DNA from: Prauserella aidingensis
GTDB taxonomy: Bacteria > Actinomycetota > Actinomycetes > Mycobacteriales > Pseudonocardiaceae
Length of the DNA stretch: 64,000 nt
Direction of reading: 5' to 3'
NCBI RefSeq assembly: GCF_024171865.1
Contig: NZ_JAMTCN010000002.1
Coordinates: 124,001 to 188,000 of the forward strand
Both the position numbers and the translations under genes were made by a program. The notes under the pieces were generated by a model that was given only the letters and a program-made list of their open reading frames with translations, searched no databases and had not been told where the DNA came from. This document shows, piece after piece, positions 35,425-44,701 of this stretch; positions within the stretch are counted from its first letter, which is position 1; each line of letters opens with the position of its first letter.

Positions 35425-36176
35425 TCAGTCGAGGCGCTGCTCGGCGTAGGCGGCCATCGCCTCGGCCAGGTACGCCGCCAGGCCCGGTTCGATGCGGTCG
35501 TAGAAGGCCGTGAACCGTTCGTCGTCGGTGTAGAGCCTGCCCAGGCCGTGTACGACTCGCGGTTCGGCGTCCAGAAATGCAGTAGCCACCGGTGGTGTGC
35601 GTCGACCGCGTCGACCGTGCGCGGGTCGGTCGCGGGGACGTCGTCACGCAGCAGCTCGGCGATCCGTTCGGCCGCCTCGGCGCCCTGCCTCTGCACGGCC
35701 TGCCACTTCTCGTCGGACCAGCCTTCGACCTTCGTCTGCGTCTCGCGTGCGCCCGGCCAGCGCTGTTCGGCCTCGCCCGCCAGCGCGCGGGCCTGTTCCG
35801 AGTCACGCGGGATGCCGGTGAACAGTTCTTCCGCGTTCACTGCGGTCCCTCCTTCCAGTGTGTCGATCGTGTGCTGCACGGTCCTGGCGAGCCGGTCGAG
35901 CCGGTCCCGTTGCGCGAGGAGTCGTTCGTGGTGTTCGCGGAGTGCGGTCACCCGGTCGGTGTCGCGGTCGAGGACCTCGCGGATCCGTTCCAGCCCCAGT
36001 CCCAGCTCCCGCAGTACGAGGATTTCCTGCAGCCGGAGCAGTTGCTCCGGTTCGTAGTAGCGGTAGCCGCCCTCCCCGGTGAACGCGGGCGAGAGCAGGC
36101 CGACGTCGTCGTAGTGCCGCAGGGTGCGCGACGTGATGCCGGACATCCGCGCGACGTGGGCGATCGAGTAGGCCAT
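35425..36176 (-). pseudogene. MerR family TipAL-type regulator, frameshifted
   Basis: The N-terminal MerR winged helix (MAYSIAHVARMSGITSRTLR, then YYEPEQLLRLQEI) and coiled-coil linker are intact, followed by a TipAS-type drug-binding domain. In frame, the protein derails after RESYTA near 35545. Restoring one C (GCCTGG to GCCCTGG on the coding strand) gives LGRLYTDDERF and the rest of the TipAS domain to a stop at 35425, for a normal 250 residues. As sequenced it reads 150 residues of unrelated Ser/Arg-rich sequence beyond. It would sense a ligand and bind the 19-bp palindrome just upstream. Real mutation or a sequencing error. Confidence 0.85.
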
Positions 36177-36191
36177 GAGCTCGACGCTAGG

Positions 36192-36210
36192 GGTTGACGC
36201 TGCGTCAACC
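36192..36210. promoter_or_regulatory. MerR operator, perfect 19-bp palindrome
   Basis: GGTTGACGC-T-GCGTCAACC is a perfect dyad containing a TTGACG -35 hexamer, 15 bp upstream of the MerR start codon. This is the standard geometry of autoregulated MerR/TipA-type promoters. Confidence 0.75.
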
Positions 36211-36576
36211 GCAAGTCACGAATCCGGGGCGGCGTCGCCGGCCCCGGCACGGTCGCGGGCGGTCCTGGACGTGATTCGTGCGGCGGACGCTCGGGAATGT
36301 CTGGGCGGCCGGCGACGTCTCAATGACAGAGGCGCCCCCACGGCGACCGGACGTCTCGTCCGAGTGAGGCCCACGTCACCCGTGCAACCCGCGGGTGGGT
36401 GGTCACCGTTGGGGTGGTGGGCGCGAGGCGCCGCGGCGGCATGGAAACATCGGGGACGAATCGGCCATACCACTTGACACGCCGCGTGTGGCGTGTTGAG
36501 CAACCTGGGCAGACACGACGGACGTTCAGCGTGCACACTGGCGGGTCCGACAGGTGATGTGAGGAAGCGGGACAGC
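36211..36576. other. Intergenic region upstream of topA
   Basis: About 365 bp with no supported gene. It must contain the topA promoter; a GAGGAAG ribosome site is at 36561-36567. An AT-richer patch (about 36455-36490) precedes it. Confidence 0.6.
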
Positions 36577-39500
36577 GTGGCGGCAACGACGCGGAAGAAG
36601 AACGGCGAGAGCTCGGGCGACGGCAACCGGCGGTTGGTGATCGTCGAGTCGCCCACGAAGGCGCGCAAGATCGCGCCTTATCTCGGAGGCGATTACGTCG
36701 TCGAGTCCTCCCGCGGCCACATCCGTGACCTGCCGCGGGGTGCCGCGGACGTGCCCGCCAAGTACAAGGGGCAGTCGTGGGCGCGCCTCGGCGTGGACGT
36801 CGACAACGACTTCGAGCCGCTGTACATCGTCCCCGCCGACAAGAAGTCCACGGTCACCGAGCTCAAGAGCCTGCTCAAGGACGTCGACGAGCTCTACCTC
36901 GCCACGGACCCCGACCGTGAGGGCGAAGCGATCGCCTGGCACCTGCTCGAGGCGCTGAAGCCGAAGGTGCCGGTGCGCCGCATGGTGTTCCACGAGGTCA
37001 CGCCGGAGGCGATCCGCGCCGCGGCCGAGAGCACCCGCGAGCTCGACCCGGACCTGGTCGACGCCCAGGAGACGCGTCGCATCCTCGACCGGCTGTACGG
37101 CTACGAGGTCTCGCCGGTGCTGTGGAAGAAGGTCATGCCACGGCTGTCGGCGGGCCGGGTGCAGTCGGTGGCGACGCGCGTGATCGTGGAGCGGGAACGC
37201 GAACGCATGCGGTTCACGTCGGCGTCGTACTGGGACATCTCGGCGACGATGGACGCCGGTGCCGACGCCGCACCGCGGAACTTCCCCGCACGGCTGACGG
37301 CCGTCGACGGCGGCCGCGTCGCCACGGGCCGCGACTTCGGCTGGGACGGGCAGCTCAAGGCCGCCTCCGCCGAGGTCCGCGTGCTGGACGAGACCGAGGC
37401 GAACCGGTTGTCCGAGGCGCTCGACGGCCGCGACTTCGCGGTCAGCAGCGTCGAGGAGAAGCCGTACACGCGGAAGCCGTACGCGCCGTTCATGACGTCG
37501 ACGCTGCAGCAGGAGTCCGGCCGCAAGTTGCGGTTCTCGTCGGAGCGCACGATGCGGATCGCGCAGCGGCTCTACGAGAACGGTTACATCACTTATATGC
37601 GTACCGACTCGACGACGCTGTCGGAGGCGGCGTTGTCGGCGGCGCGCAGCCAGGCCACGGACCTCTACGGCTCCGAGTACGTGTCGAACAGCCCGCGGCA
37701 GTACAACCGGAAGGTCAAGAACGCGCAGGAGGCGCACGAGGCGATCCGCCCCGCGGGCGAGGTGTTCCGCACCCCCGGTCAGGTCGCGGGTGAGCTGGAG
37801 ACCGACGAGTTCCGGCTGTACGAGCTGATCTGGCAGCGCACCATCGCCTCGCAGATGGCCGACGCCAAGGGCACGACGATGTCGGTGAAGATCACCGGCA
37901 CGGCGACCAGCGGTGAGGAGTGCGTGTTCTCGGCCTCCGGTCGGACGATCACGTTCCCGGGCTTCCTGAAGGCCTACGTCGAATCGGTCGACACCGAGGA
38001 GGGCGGCGAGGCCGACGACAAGCAGAAGCGCCTGCCGCAGCTCGCCGAGGGGCAGGGCCTGACCGCGGCCGAGCTCGACCCGGACGGCCACGCGACGTCT
38101 CCGCCCGCGCGCTACAGCGAGCCCGCCCTGGTGAGCAAGCTCGAAGAGCTGGGCATCGGCCGCCCGTCGACGTACGCGTCGATCATCAAGACGATCCAGG
38201 ACCGCGGCTACGTGTGGAAGAAGGGGTCCGCGCTGGTGCCGTCGTGGGTCGCGTTCTCGGTGGTCGGGCTGATGGAGCGGCACTTCGAGCGGCTCGTCGA
38301 CTACGACTTCACCGCCGCGATGGAGGACGAGCTCGACCGCATCGCCAGCGGTGACGACAAGCGCACGAGCTGGTTGTCGCGGTTCTACTTCGGCGGCGAG
38401 ATGGGCGTCGACGGTTCGGTCGGCCGCATCGGAGGGCTGAAGAAGCTGGTCGGCTCGGGTGTCGAGGACATCGACGCGCGGGAGATCAACTCCATCCCGA
38501 TGTTCACCGACTCCGAGGGCCGCGACGTCGTCGTGCGCGTCGGCCGGTACGGGCCGTACCTCGAGCGCGAGGTGGACGGCAAGTCGCAGCGGGCGAACCT
38601 GTCCGACGACCTGCCGCCGGACGAGCTGACGCTGGAGATCGCGGAGAAGCTGTTCGCGACGCCGCAGGAAGGTCGCGTGCTGGGCACCGACCCGGTGAGC
38701 GGGCACGAGATCGTCGTGAAGGAAGGCCGGTTCGGTCCGTACGTCACGGAGATCCTGCCGGAGCCGGAGGAGGAGTCGGCCGAACAGTCGGAGCCCGAGG
38801 AGGCGCCCGCGGAGGACTCCGGTGAGCAGGGCGGCACCAAGACGGCGGCGAAGAAGACCACGGCGAAGAAGACGACGAAGAAGCAGGCCAAGCCGAAGCC
38901 GCGCACCGCGTCGTTGCTGAAGTCGATGGACATCGCCGAGGTGACGCTCGACGACGCGCTGAAGCTGCTGTCGTTGCCGCGCGTGGTGGGTACCGACCCG
39001 GAGTCGGGCGAGGAGATCACCGCGCAGAACGGCCGGTACGGGCCGTACCTGAAGAAGGGCACCGACTCGCGGTCGTTGGCCACCGAGGAGCAGATCTTCG
39101 ACATCACGCTCGAGGAGGCGCTGAAGCTCTACGCCGAGCCGAAGCGCCGCGGCAGGCAGGCCGCGAAGCCGCCGCTGCTGGAACTCAAGGAGGACTCGGT
39201 CTCGGGCAAGCCGATCGTCGTCAAGGACGGCCGGTTCGGGCCGTACGTGACCGACGGCGAGTACAACGCGTCGCTGCGCAAGTCCGACAGCGTGGAGGAC
39301 CTGACGCAGGAACGCGCCGAGGAGCTGCTCGCCGAGAAGCGAGCCAAGGGTCCCGCGAAGAAGACGACGAGCAAGAAGTCGACCACGGCCTCGAAGACGT
39401 CGACGGCGAAGAGCGCCGCCACGAAGAGCGCCGCCACGAAGAGCACCGCGGCGAAGAGCACCGCGGCGAAGAGCACCGCGGCGAAGAGCACCGGCACGAA

Positions 39501-39654
39501 GAGCACCGCGGCGAAGAGCACCGGCACCAAGAGCACGGGCACCAAGAGCACGGGCACCAAGACGGCGGCGAAGAAGAGCACCTCCGCCAAGTCCTCGTCG
39601 GGCTCGACCTCGTCGAAGTCGAAGTCGACCACCTCCACGTCGACGAAGAAGTAG
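36577..39654 (+). CDS. topA: DNA topoisomerase I
   Basis: A 1025-residue type IA topoisomerase that relaxes negative supercoils. The TOPRIM domain opens with RRLVIVESPTKA and contains DPDREGEAIAW; the active-site Tyr340 is in TYMRTDST. Actinobacterial enzymes lack zinc fingers and use C-terminal repeats, seen here as four GRYGPYL/GRFGPYV units, ending in a Lys/Ser/Thr/Ala tail (about 926-1025) of KSTAA/KSTGT pentapeptides that increases DNA binding. GTG 36577 is chosen with GAGGAAG nine bases upstream. A hairpin terminator follows. Confidence 0.97.
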   Translation: MAATTRKKNGESSGDGNRRLVIVESPTKARKIAPYLGGDYVVESSRGHIRDLPRGAADVPAKYKGQSWARLGVDVDNDFEPLYIVPADKKSTVTELKSLLKDVDELYLATDPDREGEAIAWHLLEALKPKVPVRRMVFHEVTPEAIRAAAESTRELDPDLVDAQETRRILDRLYGYEVSPVLWKKVMPRLSAGRVQSVATRVIVERERERMRFTSASYWDISATMDAGADAAPRNFPARLTAVDGGRVATGRDFGWDGQLKAASAEVRVLDETEANRLSEALDGRDFAVSSVEEKPYTRKPYAPFMTSTLQQESGRKLRFSSERTMRIAQRLYENGYITYMRTDSTTLSEAALSAARSQATDLYGSEYVSNSPRQYNRKVKNAQEAHEAIRPAGEVFRTPGQVAGELETDEFRLYELIWQRTIASQMADAKGTTMSVKITGTATSGEECVFSASGRTITFPGFLKAYVESVDTEEGGEADDKQKRLPQLAEGQGLTAAELDPDGHATSPPARYSEPALVSKLEELGIGRPSTYASIIKTIQDRGYVWKKGSALVPSWVAFSVVGLMERHFERLVDYDFTAAMEDELDRIASGDDKRTSWLSRFYFGGEMGVDGSVGRIGGLKKLVGSGVEDIDAREINSIPMFTDSEGRDVVVRVGRYGPYLEREVDGKSQRANLSDDLPPDELTLEIAEKLFATPQEGRVLGTDPVSGHEIVVKEGRFGPYVTEILPEPEEESAEQSEPEEAPAEDSGEQGGTKTAAKKTTAKKTTKKQAKPKPRTASLLKSMDIAEVTLDDALKLLSLPRVVGTDPESGEEITAQNGRYGPYLKKGTDSRSLATEEQIFDITLEEALKLYAEPKRRGRQAAKPPLLELKEDSVSGKPIVVKDGRFGPYVTDGEYNASLRKSDSVEDLTQERAEELLAEKRAKGPAKKTTSKKSTTASKTSTAKSAATKSAATKSTAAKSTAAKSTAAKSTGTKSTAAKSTGTKSTGTKSTGTKTAAKKSTSAKSSSGSTSSKSKSTTSTSTKK

Positions 39655-40022
39655 GCGACCGATTCCGCACCCGACCGGCTCCCCGGCGGTGGTCAGCGCC
39701 GGGGAGCCGTCGTCGTCGGGCGGTGGACGGCGCGTCACCGGTCCGGTGGATGTCGCCGACCGTGTACGTGCAGACCCGGTGTCACCGGCCGTAGTCGTCG
39801 CGCGTGTGATCCCCGCTGGGGACGTCTGCGCAGGTAGACGGGCTGCCGCGGCCTCCGGCGTGGTCGCGACGCAGCCGGTGGGCAGGCCGCCTGCCGTGGT
39901 CGGGGCGCCGGGTCGTCGTCCTGTTGGCGGATGCGCGCCGTGATGGGACCGCTACCCTGACAGCCGACGGCATGTCACTGCGGGTTCCACCCGCATCGCC
40001 CGAGCAGGTACGAGGAGGACGC
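39655..40022. other. Intergenic region after topA
   Basis: About 370 bp. It starts with the topA terminator and ends with the promoter of the next gene, where TACCCT (about 39953-39958) looks like a -10 element. No gene seen. Confidence 0.6.
39676..39709. terminator. topA terminator hairpin
   Basis: Perfect 13-bp stem CGGCTCCCCGGCG (39676-39688)/CGCCGGGGAGCCG (39697-39709), 8-nt loop, 22 bp after the topA stop. Confidence 0.85.
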
Positions 40023-40583
40023 GTGGGCAGCGGAGACGGTACCCAGGCTCCGGAGTCGGCGCACTACGGCGATTCGCTGGCCGACCCGGAATCCGCCGCG
40101 GACGGGTCCGGTTCGACGGTCCCTCCCGCGCAGTCGTCGGTGCCGGATCTGGAGGTCATCCGGAGCAAGGCCGCCGCGGCGTTGGCCGAGGAGGACGCGA
40201 AGCAGGCGCAACAGGCCGGCCCCGAGGAGCCGTCGGAAGCGGGCGACGCGGAAGCGCCCGAAGGCGAGGACGGCAGCGACACCACCGCGGCGGCGTCCGG
40301 CGCGAACGGCCTCAAGGGCAGGCTCGGCAAACTTCCGCGGCCGCGGATGCGGGGCCAGTTGCTGCCCGCGATGCTGCGCCGGGGTGAGAAGTCCCAGCAG
40401 GCGCAGCGGCCCGCGCAGGCCAAGCCCGTGAAACAGCCCCTGAACCAGCGCGTCACGCTGCGGAAGCCGTCGAACGCCTCGGCGGGCCTGATCGTGGCCG
40501 GCGTGCTGTTGATCGTCTTCGTGATCGTGGCGATCCGGTTCGTCGTGAGCTTCGTCGAGAGCGTGGGCAGCATCTTCTCCTGA
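40023..40583 (+). CDS. Single-pass membrane protein of unknown function
   Basis: A 186-residue protein with a long disordered acidic/Gln/Pro cytoplasmic region (1-110), a basic stretch (about 115-155) and one C-terminal membrane helix (GLIVAGVLLIVFVIVAIRFV), so a tail-anchored topology. GTG 40023 has GAGGAGG upstream; an ATG at 39924 is less likely. Its place between topA and the transporter-kinase fusion is typical of the locus, but no function can be assigned. Confidence 0.75.
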   Translation: MGSGDGTQAPESAHYGDSLADPESAADGSGSTVPPAQSSVPDLEVIRSKAAAALAEEDAKQAQQAGPEEPSEAGDAEAPEGEDGSDTTAAASGANGLKGRLGKLPRPRMRGQLLPAMLRRGEKSQQAQRPAQAKPVKQPLNQRVTLRKPSNASAGLIVAGVLLIVFVIVAIRFVVSFVESVGSIFS

Positions 40584-40818
40584 TCCCGCGCCCGCCCGCC
40601 TGACGACGCGGCGCCCCCTGATGACGCGGCGGGCCTGGCCGCGTCCGCTGCTGCCGGCGCCTTTCGGGGCTCACCGCGTGGGCGAGCGCCGGAATCCGGC
40701 GATTCGTCCGGTGTGACATCACGATCGGTGGGGTAACGCTTACCCGCGGTGTCTTCGCTGGTCCGCCCGCGAGAGCGAGCAGGTCAGCGATACCCTGGCC
40801 GCACAGGCAGCGCCGGTC

Positions 40819-43275
40819 ATGTGGGGTGGGCACATCAGCGAGGCAGCTCGGGGGACACGGAACGCCGACGCGCGCGACGAACGCGCGGCGGCGGCAGACC
40901 CCACGGCCCAGGACACGTCCGGTGACGCCGAGGGCGCGAGACAGGTGAACGCCGGAGCGTCGGCGCACCACGAGATGTCCACGACCCGGCGGGCACGCAG
41001 TGTGCTGGGGATCCGGCCGTTCCGCAGGCTGTGGGCGGTGACGTACCTGTGCAGCGTGGCCGACTGGCTCGCCATGCTCGGCCTCACGGGCCTGGTCACG
41101 AAGTACACCGACGACTACCTGTTGCAGAACTTCGCGTTCGTCGGTGTCGTGCTCACCCAGCTGCTGCCCGGGTTGCTGTTCGCCCCGCTCGGCGGGCTGC
41201 TCGCCGACCGGTTCGACCGCCGCAAGGTGATGATCTGCGCCGACCTGGCGCGGTTCGCGCTGCTGTTCTCGATCCCGATCGTCGGGTCGCCGATCTGGCT
41301 GTTCGTCGCCAACTTCATGGCCGGGTCCGCGGCGATGATGTGGATTCCGTCGAAGGACGCGGCGGTGCCGAACCTGCTGCGCAGGCCGGATCAGGTGGAA
41401 ACGGCCAACCAGCTCGGGCTGTTCATGACCTACGGCCTCGCGGTCGTCAGCGGCGCCGGGCTGTACTCGGTGCTCACCGGTGTGCAGACGACGCTCGGCA
41501 TCTCGCCCGACGCGTTCGGCGAATTCGGTGTCGCCAACGCCGTCGTGTTCATCAACGCGGTGCTGTACCTGGCCAGTGCGATCCTCATCGCGACCCGCAT
41601 CCCGGAACTGTCGCTCCGCAACGTCCACCCCGTGCCGGAGAGCACGGCCGCGTCACGGGACGACGCGGCGAGTCGTTCGGGCGAGAGCGGCGAGGCCGAC
41701 GAGGACAAGGTCGGCTTCATCGCGATGGTGCGGCAGAGCTTCAGTTACATCCGGCGCACGAAGCTCGTCCGCGGCCTGCTGATCGGCATGATGGGCGCGT
41801 TCGCCGCGGGCGGCGCCGTGATCGGTGCGGCCAAGCCGTACTCCTCGAGCCTCGGTGGCGGTGACGCGTCGTTCGGTCTGCTGTTCGTCGCGGTGTTCGT
41901 CGGCGCCGCGACGGGCCTGGCGATGGTGCCGAAGCTCGCCCGCAGACTGCCGCACGACCGGCTGTTCGGCGTCGGCATCGTGCTGGCGGGCATGGCGCTG
42001 ATCGTCGTCGCGCTGTCGCCGCACCTGGCCGTGTCGCTCATCGCGGCGGCCGCCGTCGGCGGCTGTGCGGGGGCGGGCTTCCTCACCGGTGTCACGATCA
42101 TCGGCTCGCAGATCGACGACGCGATGCGCGGCCGGATCAACGCGATCTACCAGTCGCTGCTGAAGATCATCATCTTCGGCTCGACCGCGATGGTGCCGGT
42201 GCTCATCGGCCTGGTGCAGCCGCACAAGGTCACGGTGTGGGGCAACGAGCTCATCATCGACGGCACGCGTCCGGTGCTGCTCGGCGGCGGGTTGCTGGCC
42301 GCGCTGGTCGGCGTCGTCGCGTACCGCCAGATGGATTCGCGCCGCACCGAACCGATGCTCGCCGACCTACGCAACATCATGCGCAGACGCCCGCGGCGCG
42401 TGAACGGCCTGCTCATCGCGCTCGAAGGCACGGCGGCCACCGACACCGGCACGCAGGCCGCCCGGCTCGCCGACGCGCTGCGTACCGGGGAGCGGGACGT
42501 CGTCTTCGCCACCGATCCGGCGCTCGACGACGCGCGGTTGCAGGGCATCGTTTCCGGGGCGTCACTGTCGAGCGCTCGGGCGCAAGCGCTTGCGGCCGCG
42601 GCCGTGCGCGCCGACATCGTGGAACGCGACATCCGGCCCGCACTCGACTCCGGCGCCGTCGTCGTCATGGAACGGTTCGTCGACTCGCCCCTGGCGCACC
42701 TCGCCGCCGTTGCCGGCCTCGACGCGTCGGAGCTGGAAGGTCTCGCCGACTGGGCGACGGCCCGGTTGAGGCCCGACCTGGCGGTGCTGCTCGACACCGA
42801 GCCGGAGGGCGGTGCCGCCGAGGGCGGTGCCGGAGGCGCGTCGGCCGGTCCGCATCATTGGCGTGTGCAGCAGTTGCTCACCGAAATGGCGTCGGCGGAC
42901 CCGCAGCACTACGTCGTCGTGGACGCGGACGGCAGTCCCGACGAGGTCGCAGGCCGCATCCACACCGCGGTCCAGTGTTCCCTCGCAGGCAAGGTCCCCG
43001 GGCTGGCCAAGCGCGGACGTCCGAAGGCCGGTCGCGGCTCGGACGTCCCCGGCGACGACGCCGAATCCCAGGACCGCGAAACCCACGACGCCGAATCCCA
43101 GGACGGTGGATCCCAGGACGGCGGAGTCGGGGACAGCGGAGTCGGGGACAGCGGAACGCGGGACACCGCATCCCAGGACACCGCATCCCAGGACGGTGAC
43201 ACCCGGGACAGCGAGACCCACGACGGTGACACGCGGGAGGCCGGCGAACGCGCGACGCAGGGAACCGCGCCGTGA
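40819..43275 (+). CDS. MFS transporter fused to degenerate dTMP kinase domain
   Basis: An 818-residue fusion. Residues about 55-510 form a 12-helix major facilitator domain with the loop motif GGLLADRFDRRK. From about 528 follows a thymidylate-kinase-like domain (LLIALEG, ERFVDSPLAHL, RPDLAVLLDTEP). The P-loop, normally GxxGSGKST, reads GTAATDTGTQ with no Lys, and the DRY/H motif is ER, so kinase activity is doubtful. The last 90 residues are an acidic tail of SQDG/VGDSG/TASQD repeats. The same fusion is known beside topA and holB in Streptomyces. It is coupled to holB by a GTGA overlap. Confidence 0.85.
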   Translation: MWGGHISEAARGTRNADARDERAAAADPTAQDTSGDAEGARQVNAGASAHHEMSTTRRARSVLGIRPFRRLWAVTYLCSVADWLAMLGLTGLVTKYTDDYLLQNFAFVGVVLTQLLPGLLFAPLGGLLADRFDRRKVMICADLARFALLFSIPIVGSPIWLFVANFMAGSAAMMWIPSKDAAVPNLLRRPDQVETANQLGLFMTYGLAVVSGAGLYSVLTGVQTTLGISPDAFGEFGVANAVVFINAVLYLASAILIATRIPELSLRNVHPVPESTAASRDDAASRSGESGEADEDKVGFIAMVRQSFSYIRRTKLVRGLLIGMMGAFAAGGAVIGAAKPYSSSLGGGDASFGLLFVAVFVGAATGLAMVPKLARRLPHDRLFGVGIVLAGMALIVVALSPHLAVSLIAAAAVGGCAGAGFLTGVTIIGSQIDDAMRGRINAIYQSLLKIIIFGSTAMVPVLIGLVQPHKVTVWGNELIIDGTRPVLLGGGLLAALVGVVAYRQMDSRRTEPMLADLRNIMRRRPRRVNGLLIALEGTAATDTGTQAARLADALRTGERDVVFATDPALDDARLQGIVSGASLSSARAQALAAAAVRADIVERDIRPALDSGAVVVMERFVDSPLAHLAAVAGLDASELEGLADWATARLRPDLAVLLDTEPEGGAAEGGAGGASAGPHHWRVQQLLTEMASADPQHYVVVDADGSPDEVAGRIHTAVQCSLAGKVPGLAKRGRPKAGRGSDVPGDDAESQDRETHDAESQDGGSQDGGVGDSGVGDSGTRDTASQDTASQDGDTRDSETHDGDTREAGERATQGTAP

Positions 43276-44462
43276 CGTCCGTCTGGTCGCAGGTGGTCGG
43301 CCAGGAACCGGCCGTGGAGACGTTGCAGACCGCCGCGTCGGCCGCAGCCGCGCTCGTCGCGGGCGAGCCCGATCCGCACGGCGGGATGACGCACGCGTGG
43401 CTGTTCACCGGCCCGCCCGGTTCGGGCCGTTCCGTGGCGGCGCGGACGTTCGCCGCCGCGCTGCAGTGCTCGACGGGCACCGGGTGCGGCGGCTGCACCG
43501 GTTGCAGGACAGCTGTCGCGGGCACCCACGCCGACGTGCGACTCGTCGTCCCCGAGGGACTGTCGATCTCGGTCGCGGAGATGCGGTCGCTCGTGCAGTC
43601 CGCCGCGCGTAGGCCCACGACCGGAGAATGGCAGGTCGTGATCATCGAGGACGCCGACCGGCTGACCGAGGGCGCGTCGAATGCGCTGCTCAAGGCCGTC
43701 GAGGAACCGCCGGACCGCACGGTGTTCCTGCTGTGCGCGCCGTCGGACCACCCCGAGGACGTGTCCGTGACGATCCGGTCGCGGTGCAGGCTCGTCACGC
43801 TGAGGACACCGCCGCCCGCGGCCATCGCACGCGTGCTCGCCGAGCGGGACGGGGTCGACGAATCGACCGCGAACTGGGCCGCGTCGGTGTGCGGCGGGCA
43901 CGTCGGCAGGGCGCGCAGACTCGCCACCGACGAGGCCGCCCGCAGCAGGCGTGACGCCGTGCTGCGCATCCCGCTCGGACTGCGCAGGCCCGGCGACGTG
44001 TTCACGTGCGCCGACGAGCTGATCAAGACCGCCGAGTCCGACGCGGCCGACGAGAGCAAGTCGCGCGACGAGACCGAGGCCGAGGAGCTGCGCACCGCGA
44101 TGGGCTCCGGCGGCACGGGCAAGGGCGTGGCCGCGGCGAAACGATCCGCGGACGCCGCCGTGAAACAGCTGGAGAAGCGGCAGAAGTCGCGCGCCACCAG
44201 GACCCAGCGGGACACGCTCGACCTGGCGCTCATCGACCTGGCCGGGTTCTACCGCGACGTGCTGGTCACCTCGAGCGGCGCGGGCGCCGCGCTGAACCAC
44301 CCCGACTTCGCCGAGCAGAGTCGGGAGGCCGCACGCGACTGGACCCCGGCGTCGACACTGCGGCGCCTCGAAGCGGTCCTCGAATGCCGCGACGCGATCA
44401 CCTGGAACGTCAAACCGCGCATCGCCGTCGAGGCCATGGTCACCACGCTCCGCGAAGGCTGA
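43272..44462 (+). CDS. holB: DNA polymerase III subunit delta'
   Basis: A 396-residue clamp-loader AAA+ protein. The P-loop GPPGSGRS (47-54) has Arg for Lys, as expected since delta prime does not hydrolyse ATP. The zinc module has Cys66, 72, 75 and 78; the sensor region VIIEDADRLTEGASNALLKAVEEPP is clear. A Lys/Glu-rich insert (about 255-300) separates the C-terminal collar domain. GTG 43272 overlaps the previous stop, so translation is coupled to the fusion gene. Confidence 0.92.
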   Translation: MTSVWSQVVGQEPAVETLQTAASAAAALVAGEPDPHGGMTHAWLFTGPPGSGRSVAARTFAAALQCSTGTGCGGCTGCRTAVAGTHADVRLVVPEGLSISVAEMRSLVQSAARRPTTGEWQVVIIEDADRLTEGASNALLKAVEEPPDRTVFLLCAPSDHPEDVSVTIRSRCRLVTLRTPPPAAIARVLAERDGVDESTANWAASVCGGHVGRARRLATDEAARSRRDAVLRIPLGLRRPGDVFTCADELIKTAESDAADESKSRDETEAEELRTAMGSGGTGKGVAAAKRSADAAVKQLEKRQKSRATRTQRDTLDLALIDLAGFYRDVLVTSSGAGAALNHPDFAEQSREAARDWTPASTLRRLEAVLECRDAITWNVKPRIAVEAMVTTLREG

Positions 44463-44488
44463 CCGCCCGAGCGCGCGGCAGTGCCGTG

Positions 44489-44511
44489 CCCCCAGGGGCA
44501 CCTTGGTGGCA
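44489..44511. repeat. Half copy of the hppA palindrome
   Basis: GCCCCCAGGGGCACCTTGG type sequence identical at 20 of 23 positions to the left arm of 34500-34552, followed by ATTGAAC instead of ATTCAAC, but the right arm is lost. It lies 27 bp after holB. Confidence 0.65.
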
Positions 44512-44640
44512 TTGAACACAGCCACGCGCCGGCGTGCCGTTGAGGGGCGGTGGTCGGGCCGGCGGGCGGGAGCCACACATCTTCCCCTCGCGCCGGCGTG
44601 CCACCCAACCGGATGCGACATGCGCGGTAGGTGCCGAAAC

Positions 44641-44691
44641 GGCGAGGCCCCACGGCGCCAGGGCGGCACCGTGGCGCCGTGGGGCCTCGCC
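44641..44691. terminator. Bidirectional terminator, perfect 20-bp stem
   Basis: Arms 44641-44660 and 44672-44691 (GGCGAGGCCCCACGG type), 11-nt loop, between convergent holB and the secreted-protein gene. Confidence 0.88.
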
Positions 44692-44701
44692 TACTTCGCT
44701 G

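Noticed and set aside
36526-39738. 1070-codon open frame antisense to topA
   Set aside because: It mirrors the codon bias of topA; the translation is Arg/Leu/His-rich low-complexity sequence with no domain or ribosome site.
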